This document shows positions 42,676-51,872 of a stretch of DNA of 64,000 nt, piece after piece. This DNA is from Flavobacterium sp. GTDB lineage: Bacteria; Bacteroidota; Bacteroidia; Flavobacteriales; Flavobacteriaceae. Positions within the stretch are counted from its first letter, which is position 1. Every line of letters begins with the position of its first letter. Where the stretch lies: contig NZ_JAPZSP010000020.1 of the NCBI RefSeq assembly GCF_027531705.1, positions 62,001 to 126,000 on the forward strand, in the 5' to 3' direction. Below the pieces are notes generated by a model. The model was not told the origin of the DNA and did no database searches. It worked only from the letters and a program-made list of their open reading frames with translations. Both the position numbers and the translations under genes were made by a program.

Positions 42676-43527
42676 ATGAAGCACATAAAAATAGCAGGCG
42701 TTCCCGAACATTTCAATCTTCCATGGCATTTATGTATTGAAAATGGCGAATTTGAATCCGTTGGAATTGATTTACAATGGACTGATGTTCCTGAAGGCAC
42801 TGGCAAAATGTGTCAAATGCTTCGCGATGGTGAAACCGATATTGCTGTGATTTTATCAGAAGGAATTGTAAAAGATATCAATGCTGGAAATCCTTCTAAA
42901 ATTGTACAAGTTTATGTTGAAAGTCCATTGATTTGGGGAATTCATGTGGCTGCAAACTCCAACTTTAAAACGCTTTCTGATTTGGAAAATAAAAAAGTTG
43001 CCATTTCAAGATTAGGTTCAGGTTCGCAACTGATGGCATATGTCAATGCTAACAATCAAGGTTGGAAAACTGAAAACCTGCAATTTGAAATTGTAAACAC
43101 TATTGATGGCGCCGTTGAAAGTCTAACAAAAGGCGAATCCGATTACTTCATGTGGGAACGTTTTATGACCAAACCACTTGTTGACAAAGGAATTTTTAGA
43201 AGAGTAGCCGATTGTCCTACTCCATGGCCTTGCTTTGTAATTGCAGTTCGTGAAGAAATTTTGAAAAAACATCCCAACACAATTGCGCAAATTCTAGAAA
43301 TCATTAACCTAACAACTCAAGAATTCAAAGAAATTCCGAGTATTGACAAAACTTTAGCATCAAAATACCATCAAAAAACAGAAGATATTCAAGAATGGTT
43401 GCGTTTAACAGAATGGTCACAAAAACCATTAACTGAAAATATGTTAAACAAAATTCAAAATCAGTTATTTGAACTCAAAATTATTGATAAAATCGGTACA
43501 TTTGCGTCGATTGTAAAAGCCGTTTAG
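42676..43527 (+). CDS. Orphan type-2 periplasmic-binding-fold protein, apparently cytosolic
   Basis: 283 residues with the two-lobed ligand-binding fold of ABC solute-binding proteins (NMT1/ThiY-like): AGVPEHFNLPWHLCIENGEF, then LSDLENKKVAISRLGSGSQ, and IAVREEILKKHPNTI. No signal peptide or lipobox is present and no ABC permease or ATPase gene is nearby. It might be a cytosolic sensor or enzyme (such folds also occur in cofactor synthesis enzymes). The next gene is 18 bases downstream on the same strand. Confidence 0.7.
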   Translation: MKHIKIAGVPEHFNLPWHLCIENGEFESVGIDLQWTDVPEGTGKMCQMLRDGETDIAVILSEGIVKDINAGNPSKIVQVYVESPLIWGIHVAANSNFKTLSDLENKKVAISRLGSGSQLMAYVNANNQGWKTENLQFEIVNTIDGAVESLTKGESDYFMWERFMTKPLVDKGIFRRVADCPTPWPCFVIAVREEILKKHPNTIAQILEIINLTTQEFKEIPSIDKTLASKYHQKTEDIQEWLRLTEWSQKPLTENMLNKIQNQLFELKIIDKIGTFASIVKAV

Positions 43528-43545
43528 CTTTGCAATAATGCGTTT

Positions 43546-44478
43546 ATGATTCAAAAAGCAAAACTTACTTATGAGCAACTAATTGCCAAATTCCAAGTCA
43601 AAAAACCTTGGGATATGATTATTATTTTTGTTTTGAATGTTTTGCTTGCCATTCCTATTTTTCTAATTGCTCATCAAAATTTCATCGATCTAGAATGGAC
43701 TTTGCATTTAGATAGAATAATACTGTTTATCACAATTATAGTTTTGATTCAGTTGGCATTACGAGCTATGCGCAGAGTAACGCTTATCTCAATTTTCCTT
43801 TATTTAATCATTCTTTTTATAGGAACTGTTTTTGGCGGTTACGGTTTCAAAAGCGTTTTTGAAGACTATCGTTATATGCTTTATTCGATGTCGGAAGATC
43901 CAAATCCGCAAGACATAATTATTTCTAAATTGTTGCCGTTTCCTAATAAATCTAAAGTAATTGATGCCATTCAGTATGACAATCCAAAAGTAAGAAGTTT
44001 TGCGCTTATGGCGACAACAAAAAAATTTAATGATTTAAAAGAATACGGAGATTATCGCACTATTATTCAATGTTTTGCCGTTTTCAAAGAAATCAATTCT
44101 CGCTGGAATTATGTTAGCGATCCCAAAGGAAAAGATTACATTGCAACTGCTTCTGAATCTTTACGTTACCTGTCAGGCGATTGCGATGATCATTCTATTT
44201 TGATGGCTGCTTGTATCAAATCTATCGGTGGAATTCCAAGACTAATTCACACCGACGGACATATTTATCCCGAAATTCTAATTGGTTCAAGAAAAGATTT
44301 TGAAGCTATCAATTACCTAATCAAAAAAGAGCTTTTTGTCGAAGAAAGCAAAGGACAAACCATTCATTATCATATAGATGAACGCAATCAAATTTGGTTA
44401 AACCTTGATTATACAGCACATTATCCAGGTGGACCATTCATGCACGAAGTTATTTTAGGAAGTTTGACTTTAGATTGA
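43546..44478 (+). CDS. Membrane protein with transglutaminase-like domain
   Basis: 310 residues. Three membrane segments (about 19-40, 56-72, 80-101) are followed by a soluble domain. The catalytic-type cysteine is in LSGDCDDHSILMAACI and a histidine follows in RLIHTDGHIYPEI, as in bacterial transglutaminase-like cysteine proteases; an aspartate in NLDYTAHYPGG could complete the triad. It is probably a membrane-bound peptidase or peptide-modifying enzyme. It sits between the orphan binding protein and an outer-membrane protein gene, with short gaps of 18 bases. Confidence 0.75.
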   Translation: MIQKAKLTYEQLIAKFQVKKPWDMIIIFVLNVLLAIPIFLIAHQNFIDLEWTLHLDRIILFITIIVLIQLALRAMRRVTLISIFLYLIILFIGTVFGGYGFKSVFEDYRYMLYSMSEDPNPQDIIISKLLPFPNKSKVIDAIQYDNPKVRSFALMATTKKFNDLKEYGDYRTIIQCFAVFKEINSRWNYVSDPKGKDYIATASESLRYLSGDCDDHSILMAACIKSIGGIPRLIHTDGHIYPEILIGSRKDFEAINYLIKKELFVEESKGQTIHYHIDERNQIWLNLDYTAHYPGGPFMHEVILGSLTLD

Positions 44479-44493
44479 TATTTTATATATTTG
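44463..44493 (+). promoter_or_regulatory. Near-perfect promoter abutting a start codon
   Basis: TTTG (44463-44466), 19 bases, then TATATTTG (44486-44493) fits the Bacteroidota consensus well. The next gene's ATG is at 44497, so any transcript from here would be leaderless or nearly so. It may be chance. Confidence 0.4.
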
Positions 44494-44496
44494 AAT

Positions 44497-45066
44497 ATGA
44501 AAAAGTGCTTACTTATATTTGTTTTATTTACGAATTTGCTTTTTGCTCAAAAAGACAGCTTAATTTTCAAAAAAAACGACATAAAATTTGACGGTTTTAG
44601 TGCATTAGTTTTTAGAAATTACGGACTAACCTATGAACGAATTATTAACAATAAATTTTCTGCTGGAATAAGTATTTTAAAAAGAGATACTAAATTTATT
44701 AAAACCCGTTTACAAGATAATATAAATAATAAAGTCTTGGATTGGCAATTTAATCCTTACGTTAGGTATGCTTTTAGTTCTGTTGAGAATAAAAATTTTT
44801 TTTATGCAGAAATTTTTGGATCAATTAATTCATTAAAAACATATTCACTTAATCGATATATTGAAAATAATTTAGCATTTTATAAAGTTGAAAAAGATAT
44901 TCAGAAAAATATTGGATTAGGAGCAAGTATAGGATATAAAGAATACTTTTTTTATAATCTAATTTTTGATGCTCAGATAGGATTTGGACTAAATAATAAT
45001 CAATCTGAAAATGAAGCTGCTACTTTGATACCTAGAATTGGTTTATGCTTAGGTTATAATTTTTAA
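44497..45066 (+). CDS. Small outer-membrane beta-barrel protein
   Basis: 189 residues from the ATG at 44497, with a signal peptide (MKKCLLIFVLFTNLLFAQ). The rest alternates as amphipathic beta strands (LTYERIINNKFSAGISIL, NPYVRYAF, NIGLGASIGYKEYFF, GLCLGYNF) and ends in phenylalanine, typical of an eight-stranded outer-membrane barrel (DUF3575-like). Function unknown. The lipoprotein gene follows after 9 bases. Confidence 0.7.
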   Translation: MKKCLLIFVLFTNLLFAQKDSLIFKKNDIKFDGFSALVFRNYGLTYERIINNKFSAGISILKRDTKFIKTRLQDNINNKVLDWQFNPYVRYAFSSVENKNFFYAEIFGSINSLKTYSLNRYIENNLAFYKVEKDIQKNIGLGASIGYKEYFFYNLIFDAQIGFGLNNNQSENEAATLIPRIGLCLGYNF

Positions 45067-45075
45067 TCTTTAAAT

Positions 45076-45654
45076 ATGAAAAAATCACCAATTTTATTTA
45101 CTATCATATTGTTATTATTTAACTCTTGTTCGTTACCAGAAGAAGATGAATCGTATGACAAGAAAATAATTCAAATTAACTTACCTGATGCAATAAATGT
45201 TGCTCAACAACAAAATTATTCGATTAATGAACTTGTAAATTTTTCAATAACAATTCCACGCTTGGTTAGAGAAAATAATTATTCTGAATTATTAGATATT
45301 CGACGAACTTCACCAAATGGAAATTTTAAATTTCAAATTAAATATTCTAAAAAGAATGTTTCTGGAAATTGGGAAATAATAAAATTTGAACCATTTTTAA
45401 AATTTGTCAATGGCGGAGTTATTAGTAGCAATGATGAATATTCACCAACTTATGGATTAGCAATATTCAATGAAACTAATCAAAATTATAGTTTTGAAGC
45501 TGCAATTATGCTCATACAAACTGGACAATATAAATTAGAGATTTCACCGTTAATTACAACATATTATAAAGAAAAGCAAGATTTAACCTTTTTTGAAATC
45601 TACCATAATGAACAATCAATAACAAAATATTCAGTTGAATTTAGTGTTAATTAA
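45076..45654 (+). CDS. Lipoprotein of unknown function
   Basis: 192 residues. Signal peptide with lipobox LFNSC (cysteine 18) followed by SLPEEDES, a small acidic stretch as seen in surface-exposed lipoproteins of Bacteroidota. The body is beta-rich and unrecognised. It is probably co-transcribed with the barrel protein 9 bases upstream. It overlaps the end of the convergent ung gene by 8 bases. Confidence 0.7.
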   Translation: MKKSPILFTIILLLFNSCSLPEEDESYDKKIIQINLPDAINVAQQQNYSINELVNFSITIPRLVRENNYSELLDIRRTSPNGNFKFQIKYSKKNVSGNWEIIKFEPFLKFVNGGVISSNDEYSPTYGLAIFNETNQNYSFEAAIMLIQTGQYKLEISPLITTYYKEKQDLTFFEIYHNEQSITKYSVEFSVN

Positions 45655-46324
45655 TCCAATCAATCGGAAGTTTTCCTACTCGTTCTAAATATATATTCGC
45701 TGATGTAAAATTCATTTTCTCTCTTAACCACTTTTTTTTATTATAACTCAAAGGCGAAGGATGCCCATTTGTAATAATACAATTCTTGGTCGGGTCGATA
45801 AATTTAATTTTTTTTTGAGCAAAATTTCCCCAAAGCATAAAAACCACATTTTCCTTTTTCTCAGAAATCAGTTCAATAACTGCGTCTGTAAAGGTTTGCC
45901 AATTAAGATGTTTATGACTATTGGCAACATCTTTTCTAACCGTCAATGTTGCGTTTAACATAAGAACTCCTTGCCTAGCCCAACGTTCTAAATTTCCAGA
46001 AGTTGGTGTAAAAATAGCATCAAATTCTGTATTTATTTCAGTAAAAATATTTCGTAACGAAGGCGGAATTTTTACACCATCATTAACCGAAAAACACAAA
46101 CCATTAGCTTCACCATCACCATGATATGGATCTTGCCCAATAATAACTACTTTCAAATCATCAAATGAACATTTCTCAAAAGCATTAAATATCAAATCTT
46201 TTGGTGGAAAACAAGTAAAATTAGCATACTCATTATCAACTTTTTGCATTAAATCAATAAAGTAAGGTTTCTCAAATTCTGACTCTAAAATAGCTTTCCA
46301 AGATGGATGAATGTTGACTTGCAT
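45647..46324 (-). CDS. ung: Uracil-DNA glycosylase
   Basis: 225 residues, the usual length of family 1. The catalytic water-activating D65 is in VIIGQDPYHGDGEANGLCFS, the uracil-binding FMLWGNFAQKK and the late NGHPSPLSYNKK carry the remaining active-site residues. It removes uracil from DNA to start base excision repair. The start ATG at 46324 gives the expected N-terminus. Confidence 0.96.
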   Translation of the reverse strand: MQVNIHPSWKAILESEFEKPYFIDLMQKVDNEYANFTCFPPKDLIFNAFEKCSFDDLKVVIIGQDPYHGDGEANGLCFSVNDGVKIPPSLRNIFTEINTEFDAIFTPTSGNLERWARQGVLMLNATLTVRKDVANSHKHLNWQTFTDAVIELISEKKENVVFMLWGNFAQKKIKFIDPTKNCIITNGHPSPLSYNKKKWLREKMNFTSANIYLERVGKLPIDWIN

Positions 46325-46364
46325 TTTAATATTTTTTTACAAATATAAATACTTTAAAACTTTG

Positions 46365-46372
46365 TAACTTTG
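46365..46372 (+). promoter_or_regulatory. Possible -7 box of mutS2
   Basis: TAACTTTG matches TAnnTTTG and ends 16 bases before the ATG. No good -33 box is seen. The site lies between the divergent ung and mutS2 genes. Confidence 0.35.
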
Positions 46373-46388
46373 ACCTTTTACTATAAAA

Positions 46389-48560
46389 ATGATTTCAATT
46401 ACAGATAAGACACTTCAAGACCTAGAATTCAATACCATTTTGGAAACCATTTCGGCTATTTGCAACACCGAAATTGGAAAACAAAAAGCATTGCAAATAA
46501 TTCCTTTTAAAGATAAAGAATTATTAATGAACGCTTTGCTACAAACATCCGAATACGTTTCCTCTTTTACCAATAATAATGCAATTCCCAATCACGGATT
46601 TGAAACCATCACTTCCGATTTGAAAATGTTGGCTATTGAAGATAGTTTTCTAGAAGTTGTTAGCTTCCGAAAAATGGCAACTTTGTCTGAAACCGTTAAT
46701 GTTTTGCTTCTTTTTCTGAAAAAATATAATGATTATTATCCTAAGTTAAACGAAAAAGCTTCTCAAATAGAATTTACTAAAGTCATCATTCAAAAAATTG
46801 AAGAAGTTGTAGATAAATATGGTGAAATCAAAAACAATGCTTCACCAGATTTGGTAAACATTCGTAGAGATATGAGTTCGGTTCGTGGCAAAGTCAACCA
46901 AAGTTTTGGTATGGCATTATCGCAATACAATTCGCTAGGCTATTTAGATGAAATTAAAGAAAGTTTTGTCGAAAATCGTAGGGTTCTAGCGGTTTTAGCC
47001 ATGTATCGAAAAAAAGTAAAAGGTTCAATTTTAGGAAACTCTAAAACTGGAAGCATAGCTTTTATTGAACCCGAAGCAACTTTAAAATATTCAAGGGAAT
47101 TAAACAATCTTGAATATGAAGAACGTGAAGAAATCACTCGAATTTTAAAACAACTTTCTAACGATATTCGTCCATATTTAGAACTTTTAAAAAGTTACCA
47201 AGATTTTTTGAGTGATGTAGATGTAATTGCTGCTAAAGCTAAATATGCTAATAAAATCAATGGATTATTACCAAAAATAGTTGAAGAAAAGCGTTTGTTT
47301 TTTAGAGATGCCTTTCATCCTATTTTGTATCTAAATAACAAAGAAAAAAAGGAAATCACATATCCGCAAACCATTGAATTAACCAATCAAAACAGAATTA
47401 TAGTTATTTCTGGACCAAATGCTGGTGGAAAAACTATTTCGCTAAAAACGGTTGGATTGCTCCAATTAATGCTGCAAAGCGGTATGTTAATTCCTGTTCA
47501 TGAACGAAGCGAAACCTTTTTATTTGATAGAATACTAACAGATATTGGTGATAATCAATCTATTGAAAATCATTTAAGTACATACAGTTACCGACTTAAA
47601 AACATGAACTACTTTTTGAAGAAATGCAACTCCAAAACCATGTTCTTGATTGACGAGTTTGGTACTGGTTCTGATCCTGAATTAGGTGGTGCTTTGGCCG
47701 AAACTTTTCTTGAAGAATTTTACCATCGTGAAGCTTTTGGTATTATTACAACGCACTATTCAAATTTGAAAATTTTAGCTAATGAATTACCGTTTGCATC
47801 GAATGCCAATATGCTTTTTGACGAAAAATCATTAGAACCAAAATACAAACTTATTTTAGGTCAAGCCGGAAGCTCGTTTACGTTTGAAGTAGCACAGAAA
47901 AACGGAATTCCTTATGGTTTAATCAATCGTGCCAAAAAGAAGATTGAAGGTGGAAAAGTACGTTTTGACAAAACAATTGCTACACTTCAAAAAGAGCGTT
48001 CCAAAATGGAAAAAACGGCAACAAATCTAAAAGAAGAAGAAACAAAAGCACGTGAAGAAGGCAAGAAGATGGAAATCATCAATGCCAAAATTCAAGATAA
48101 ATTAGAAAAGTACCAAGAATTATACGATGCCAATCAGCGCCTAATTTACATGGGACAAAAGATTGACGATATTTCTGAAACGTATTTTAATAACAAAGAT
48201 AAAAAGACACTAATTGGTGAATTTCTTAAAATAGTAGAGATTGAAAATTCAAAACGAAGAAAACTTTCTGTTAAAGAAAAGAAAGTCAAAGAAGTAGTTC
48301 AAAAACAAGTAGTTGAAGAAGTGAAAGTTATTGTAGAAGAAATTAGAAAAGAAAAAAAAGAAAAGAAAATAAAAGCGGCTCTAATTCCTGAAAAACCAAA
48401 AGTGACACTAAAAGTTGGAGACAGAGTAAGAATGACCGATGGAAGATCAATTGGTACGATTGACAAAATTGAAAAAAATAAAGCTATTGTAAATTATGGT
48501 GTTTTTACTTCAACGGTAAGCATAGAGACATTAGAATTTGTAGATGCTTTAAAGAAATAG
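46389..48560 (+). CDS. mutS2: MutS2-family ATPase without Smr domain
   Basis: 723 residues. The core and clamp (about 1-330) are followed by an ABC-type ATPase: Walker A SGPNAGGKTISLK, Walker B TMFLIDEFGTGSDPELGG and ITTHYSNLK. A long charged coiled coil (about 520-660) follows. The tail has a KOW-like TLKVGDRVRMTDGRSIGTI and then stops; the C-terminal Smr nuclease domain of Bacillus-type MutS2 is absent. The family acts on recombination intermediates or stalled ribosomes; without Smr it likely binds but does not cut. Confidence 0.88.
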   Translation: MISITDKTLQDLEFNTILETISAICNTEIGKQKALQIIPFKDKELLMNALLQTSEYVSSFTNNNAIPNHGFETITSDLKMLAIEDSFLEVVSFRKMATLSETVNVLLLFLKKYNDYYPKLNEKASQIEFTKVIIQKIEEVVDKYGEIKNNASPDLVNIRRDMSSVRGKVNQSFGMALSQYNSLGYLDEIKESFVENRRVLAVLAMYRKKVKGSILGNSKTGSIAFIEPEATLKYSRELNNLEYEEREEITRILKQLSNDIRPYLELLKSYQDFLSDVDVIAAKAKYANKINGLLPKIVEEKRLFFRDAFHPILYLNNKEKKEITYPQTIELTNQNRIIVISGPNAGGKTISLKTVGLLQLMLQSGMLIPVHERSETFLFDRILTDIGDNQSIENHLSTYSYRLKNMNYFLKKCNSKTMFLIDEFGTGSDPELGGALAETFLEEFYHREAFGIITTHYSNLKILANELPFASNANMLFDEKSLEPKYKLILGQAGSSFTFEVAQKNGIPYGLINRAKKKIEGGKVRFDKTIATLQKERSKMEKTATNLKEEETKAREEGKKMEIINAKIQDKLEKYQELYDANQRLIYMGQKIDDISETYFNNKDKKTLIGEFLKIVEIENSKRRKLSVKEKKVKEVVQKQVVEEVKVIVEEIRKEKKEKKIKAALIPEKPKVTLKVGDRVRMTDGRSIGTIDKIEKNKAIVNYGVFTSTVSIETLEFVDALKK

Positions 48561-48603
48561 TTTAAAAGTTTAAGGGTTTAAATGTTTAAATGTTTAAAAG
48601 TTA
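48561..48603. repeat. TTTAAA-rich direct repeats
   Basis: Units 'gtttaaaagtttaagggtttaaatg' repeat between mutS2 and the DCC gene; the same family as 5355-5439. It produces a false in-frame start upstream of the DCC gene. Confidence 0.6.
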
Positions 48604-48647
48604 AGCATATATTAATTCAAATATTTAAACAACTAATCATAATAAAG

Positions 48648-49058
48648 ATGCAAGATTTACCAAAAGATAAAAAGATAGTTCTCTTTGATGGCGTTTGCAA
48701 TTTGTGCGACAACTCTGTTCAGTTTATCATAAAGCATGATAAAAAGGATATTTTTCGATTTGTAGCTTTGCAATCCGATTTGGGAAAAGAAATTCTTAAC
48801 TATATTGGTGTTAATACAAAAACGATTGATAGCATTTTATTATACGAACCAGGAATTGCCTACTATTATAAAGCTGAAGCAGTATTCCAAATTGCAAAAG
48901 AGTTAGATAGTTGGCTTAAATTCATTTACTATTTTAGGTTTTTAGGAAAATCCGCCAATTTCCTTTATGATTTTATTGCCAAAAATCGTTACAAATGGTA
49001 TGGTGAAAAAGAAAGTTGTATGATACCATCACCAGACTTACAATCGAAGTTTCTATAG
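48648..49058 (+). CDS. DCC-family thiol-disulfide-like protein (DUF393)
   Basis: 136 residues from MQDLPKDKKIVLFDGVCNLC; a start further upstream would be encoded by the repeat. The D-x-x-C-x-x-C motif DGVCNLCDNS and the later RFVALQSDLGKEIL define the DCC family, thought to be thioredoxin-fold oxidoreductases of unknown substrate. The C-terminal half (LKFIYYFRFLGKSANFLYDF) is hydrophobic and may contact the membrane. Confidence 0.85.
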   Translation: MQDLPKDKKIVLFDGVCNLCDNSVQFIIKHDKKDIFRFVALQSDLGKEILNYIGVNTKTIDSILLYEPGIAYYYKAEAVFQIAKELDSWLKFIYYFRFLGKSANFLYDFIAKNRYKWYGEKESCMIPSPDLQSKFL

Positions 49059-49124
49059 TATGACAATTATCATATTTGAATTCAGTAAATTGAAATAAAT
49101 TTGAGCAACTAAACTGATGAAATT

Positions 49125-49262
49125 ATGAACAACTTAATTATTCCTCTTTATTCTCACGACAATGGCTCATTCATTATGATTGGCGTTTTTGCGCTAGTCA
49201 TAGTAGGACTAGTTGGTGCCATATTTTTAATGATGGGAAGTGATAAAAAGAAAAAAGACTAA
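49125..49262 (+). CDS. 45-residue single-span membrane protein
   Basis: ATG at 49125, stop TAA at 49260-49262 inside the terminator stem. One membrane segment (GVFALVIVGLVGAIFLMM) and a lysine-rich end (GSDKKKKD), a common pattern of small inner-membrane peptides. It has its own spacing from the DCC gene and its own terminator, which supports a real gene. Function unknown. Confidence 0.65.
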   Translation: MNNLIIPLYSHDNGSFIMIGVFALVIVGLVGAIFLMMGSDKKKKD

Positions 49263-49283
49263 GCCTAGCTTAGTCTTTTTTTA
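49254..49283. terminator. Bidirectional terminator
   Basis: AAAGACTAAGC and GCTTAGTCTTT form an 11-bp perfect stem with a 3-base loop, flanked by A-runs and T-runs. It serves the small gene on the plus strand and the T9SS gene on the minus strand. Confidence 0.9.
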
Positions 49284-49302
49284 TTCTGTTTGAACTACTA
49301 AA

Positions 49303-50337
49303 TTATTCTTTGATAATTTTTTTAGTTGTTGTTCCTTCGTTTGAAGAAATTTTCATCATGTAAACTCCTGTTGCTAAATCAGAAATATTGATTTGAGCTT
49401 CGTTTGTACCAGCAATGTTTACATTTTTAACAGTTCTACCGTTAACATCAGTCATAACAACAGAATTGATTCCATTATTTTTAGATGAAATGTTAACCAC
49501 ATTTGTAGCAGGATTAGGATATGCTTCAAAATTTGAAGCAGAAACTTCAACTGAATCAATCGCTAATAATGTGTCTGTTGCTGTAGCAGTTGCAGTAATA
49601 TTATCAAAAACGCCAACACTTGAAATAGTATTTGTTTCACCAGTAAATAATATTCCTGTTGCCAGAATACTTAAATTATCAACATTAAGTCCAGCAGAAA
49701 CACCTATTTTCGAAACATTAAACAATCCGTTTCCTTCTTTCCATTTGATCTCTCCTGTAGTTTTATTAAAACTAAATCCCAATTTATACCAAGTATTTGG
49801 ACTCAACAATATAGGAGTTGCAGCAGTTGCTCCTAAACCAAATGCAATATTTTGTATTGTACCAGCATTATCATATCTTGCAAGTCCTCTAACTTCTTTT
49901 GAATCCATTTGAACTGAAATACCTCCAATTAATCCACCAGTTGGATTGAAAAAAACAATTCTCTGGGTATTTTTACTTGTAGAAACTGGTCCAGTAAAAA
50001 AATCATAAGTAACTTCTGCAATTTCGTTTCCTACTTCTCTAGAAGTCCAAGTATCAGCGATGGTTTCATTATAGATATATCGTGTACCAGTATTAGTAGC
50101 AGGACCAGTTAACTGAAAAGCATTTCCGTAAGCACCACCCATATCAACAACTGCCATATGCGATAAAGGAGTACCAGTTGGTGCAAAAATTCTCCAAACA
50201 CCTTGACCAAGTGTTGCTCCTGTTAAATCTGTTCCTACATCGCCAACAGTTAATGAAGAGCAATCTTCAACTAAAAGACTTTGTGCATTAACTGTAAACC
50301 CAAAGATCGAAATCAATAAAAGTAAAAGTTTTTTCAT
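49303..50337 (-). CDS. T9SS-secreted protein with lectin-like beta-sandwich
   Basis: 344 residues from MKKLLLLLISIFGFTVNAQ, a clear signal peptide. Residues about 20-265 are an unrecognised beta-sandwich (VEDCSSLTVGDVGTDLTG ... NTWYKLGFSFNKTTGEIKW) similar in look to concanavalin-like binding domains. The tail (AYPNPATNVVNISSK ... TTKKIIKE) is a T9SS type A sorting domain, almost identical to that of the upstream gene at 50445. It is probably secreted or attached to the cell surface; no enzyme motif is seen. Confidence 0.75.
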   Translation of the reverse strand: MKKLLLLLISIFGFTVNAQSLLVEDCSSLTVGDVGTDLTGATLGQGVWRIFAPTGTPLSHMAVVDMGGAYGNAFQLTGPATNTGTRYIYNETIADTWTSREVGNEIAEVTYDFFTGPVSTSKNTQRIVFFNPTGGLIGGISVQMDSKEVRGLARYDNAGTIQNIAFGLGATAATPILLSPNTWYKLGFSFNKTTGEIKWKEGNGLFNVSKIGVSAGLNVDNLSILATGILFTGETNTISSVGVFDNITATATATDTLLAIDSVEVSASNFEAYPNPATNVVNISSKNNGINSVVMTDVNGRTVKNVNIAGTNEAQINISDLATGVYMMKISSNEGTTTKKIIKE

Positions 50338-50392
50338 AATATTTCTTTTTAAAATTTTTACAAACATACAAAATATAAACTCTCTATAAATG

Positions 50393-50426
50393 AAAAAACC
50401 TCTAATCATAGTGATTAGAGGTTTTT
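50393..50426. terminator. Strong hairpin terminator
   Basis: A-run, CCTCTAATCA, loop TAG, TGATTAGAGG, T-run: a nearly perfect symmetrical stem of about 15 bp between two T9SS cargo genes. On the minus strand it terminates the gene at 50445-51824. Confidence 0.88.
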
Positions 50427-50444
50427 AAAATAATATAACAGAAA

Positions 50445-51824
50445 TTATTCTTTAATAATTTTTTTAGTTGTTGTTCCTTCATTTGAAGTTATTTTCATCA
50501 TGTAAACTCCTGCTGCTAAATCAGAAATGTTGATTTGAGCTTCAGTTGCACTTGCAACGTTTACATTTTTAACAGTTCTTCCATTAACATCAGTCATAAC
50601 AACAGAATTGATTCCGTTATTTTTAGATGAAATGTTAACCACATTTGTAGCTGGGTTTGGATAAACAGCAATGTTTTTATAATCAAAAGTTTCATTTGCA
50701 AGTGGATCGGCTCCAGTAGTAAATGTCCAATCAGTACACCCTACAGCTGCTCCACCTGGTCCGATTGGAACAATTTTCCAATAAAACAATGCGTTATAAC
50801 CTGTAATGTTTATTGTTGCTGTTGTTGTTGTATAATTTGATAATAAAATTGTTGCTGAACCAGTTGCGCTTGTACCGTAGTATAAATTATATGAAACAGC
50901 TTCAAGAACTTCATCCCAGGCAAAAGTTAATGGAACTGGAGTCGCAGTAGTTCCTGCTGGTATACCAGTAGCACCATTTGCTGGATAAATTACTGTTGTA
51001 CAACTTGCAGGCAAAAAGGTATTAAATGCAAAAGGACCAGCCCAAGCACTATATTCAACACCATCAACACACTCAGTACGCACATAAAATTCATATAAAG
51101 TATCAGCAAACAAACTTGTAGCTTGATAAGTACTTCCTGCAACATTTGTTCCTGTATTTGGAGCAACAGACGGAGCAGGTTCTTCTGCTAATTGAACAAC
51201 AATTTCACTATTTGCTCCTCCAGATGTCCATGTTAAATCTGCAGTTAATAATGTAGTATTAACCGAAGCACTACCTCCAGATGGAGAAATACATGATGGC
51301 ACAGTTACCGCTAAAGTATAATCTTCGGCTTGTCCAAATCCTGCTCCTGTAGTACATGGCAAAGGGAATACTGTTCCATTATTATATTTTTTAATAACTC
51401 TCATTCTTTTGTTACCAGCGGTTGCATTTCCAGGTACTAAGATTGAAGTTGTAGCTTGAACAGCATCTAAACCAGTAGAGTTCGCAATGCTTCCAACATT
51501 ATAAGATTCACCAGCATCTAAAAAATCATTATCACTATTCCAATCAACAAAAAGAGAAATATTACTGTTGTAATTACCATCTGTATTACCTTTAACGATA
51601 ATTGGATAAGTATTTCCTGCAATAACATTTCCAACTATTGCTGTGAAGTCTTGATGCGGCGCTGTTGCGAGTGTATTTGGCGAAGTATTATTAATACCTG
51701 CAAAATTAACCAAAGTAATAGGTTCAACACCATTTGTAAATGTATTTGCACAATATGGTGCAGGAAATTGAGCATTTGCATTAATTCCAACAAGAATTAA
51801 CGCTGAAAGTAAAAGTTTTTTCAT
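50445..51824 (-). CDS. T9SS-secreted protein with GEVED and fibronectin III-like domains
   Basis: 459 residues: signal peptide (MKKLLLSALILVGINANAQ), a GEVED-type domain (about 20-175: SLFVDWNSDNDFLDAGESY ... GFGQAEDYTL), two fibronectin III-like domains (about 180-270 and 275-375), and a T9SS type A sorting domain (VYPNPATNVVNISSK ... TTKKIIKE). Such domain sets are typical of surface adhesins or extracellular enzymes' binding parts; no catalytic domain is present. Confidence 0.8.
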   Translation of the reverse strand: MKKLLLSALILVGINANAQFPAPYCANTFTNGVEPITLVNFAGINNTSPNTLATAPHQDFTAIVGNVIAGNTYPIIVKGNTDGNYNSNISLFVDWNSDNDFLDAGESYNVGSIANSTGLDAVQATTSILVPGNATAGNKRMRVIKKYNNGTVFPLPCTTGAGFGQAEDYTLAVTVPSCISPSGGSASVNTTLLTADLTWTSGGANSEIVVQLAEEPAPSVAPNTGTNVAGSTYQATSLFADTLYEFYVRTECVDGVEYSAWAGPFAFNTFLPASCTTVIYPANGATGIPAGTTATPVPLTFAWDEVLEAVSYNLYYGTSATGSATILLSNYTTTTATINITGYNALFYWKIVPIGPGGAAVGCTDWTFTTGADPLANETFDYKNIAVYPNPATNVVNISSKNNGINSVVMTDVNGRTVKNVNVASATEAQINISDLAAGVYMMKITSNEGTTTKKIIKE

Positions 51825-51872
51825 AGTTGTAGTTTTTAAATATTTTGCTAAAGTATAATTTTTTTTTTAATT

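Noticed and set aside
46389..48560. A truncated mutS2 gene
   Set aside because: The Smr domain is missing, but the tail ends cleanly after a KOW-like region with no remnant of Smr coding sequence downstream; a shorter subfamily is more likely than a break.
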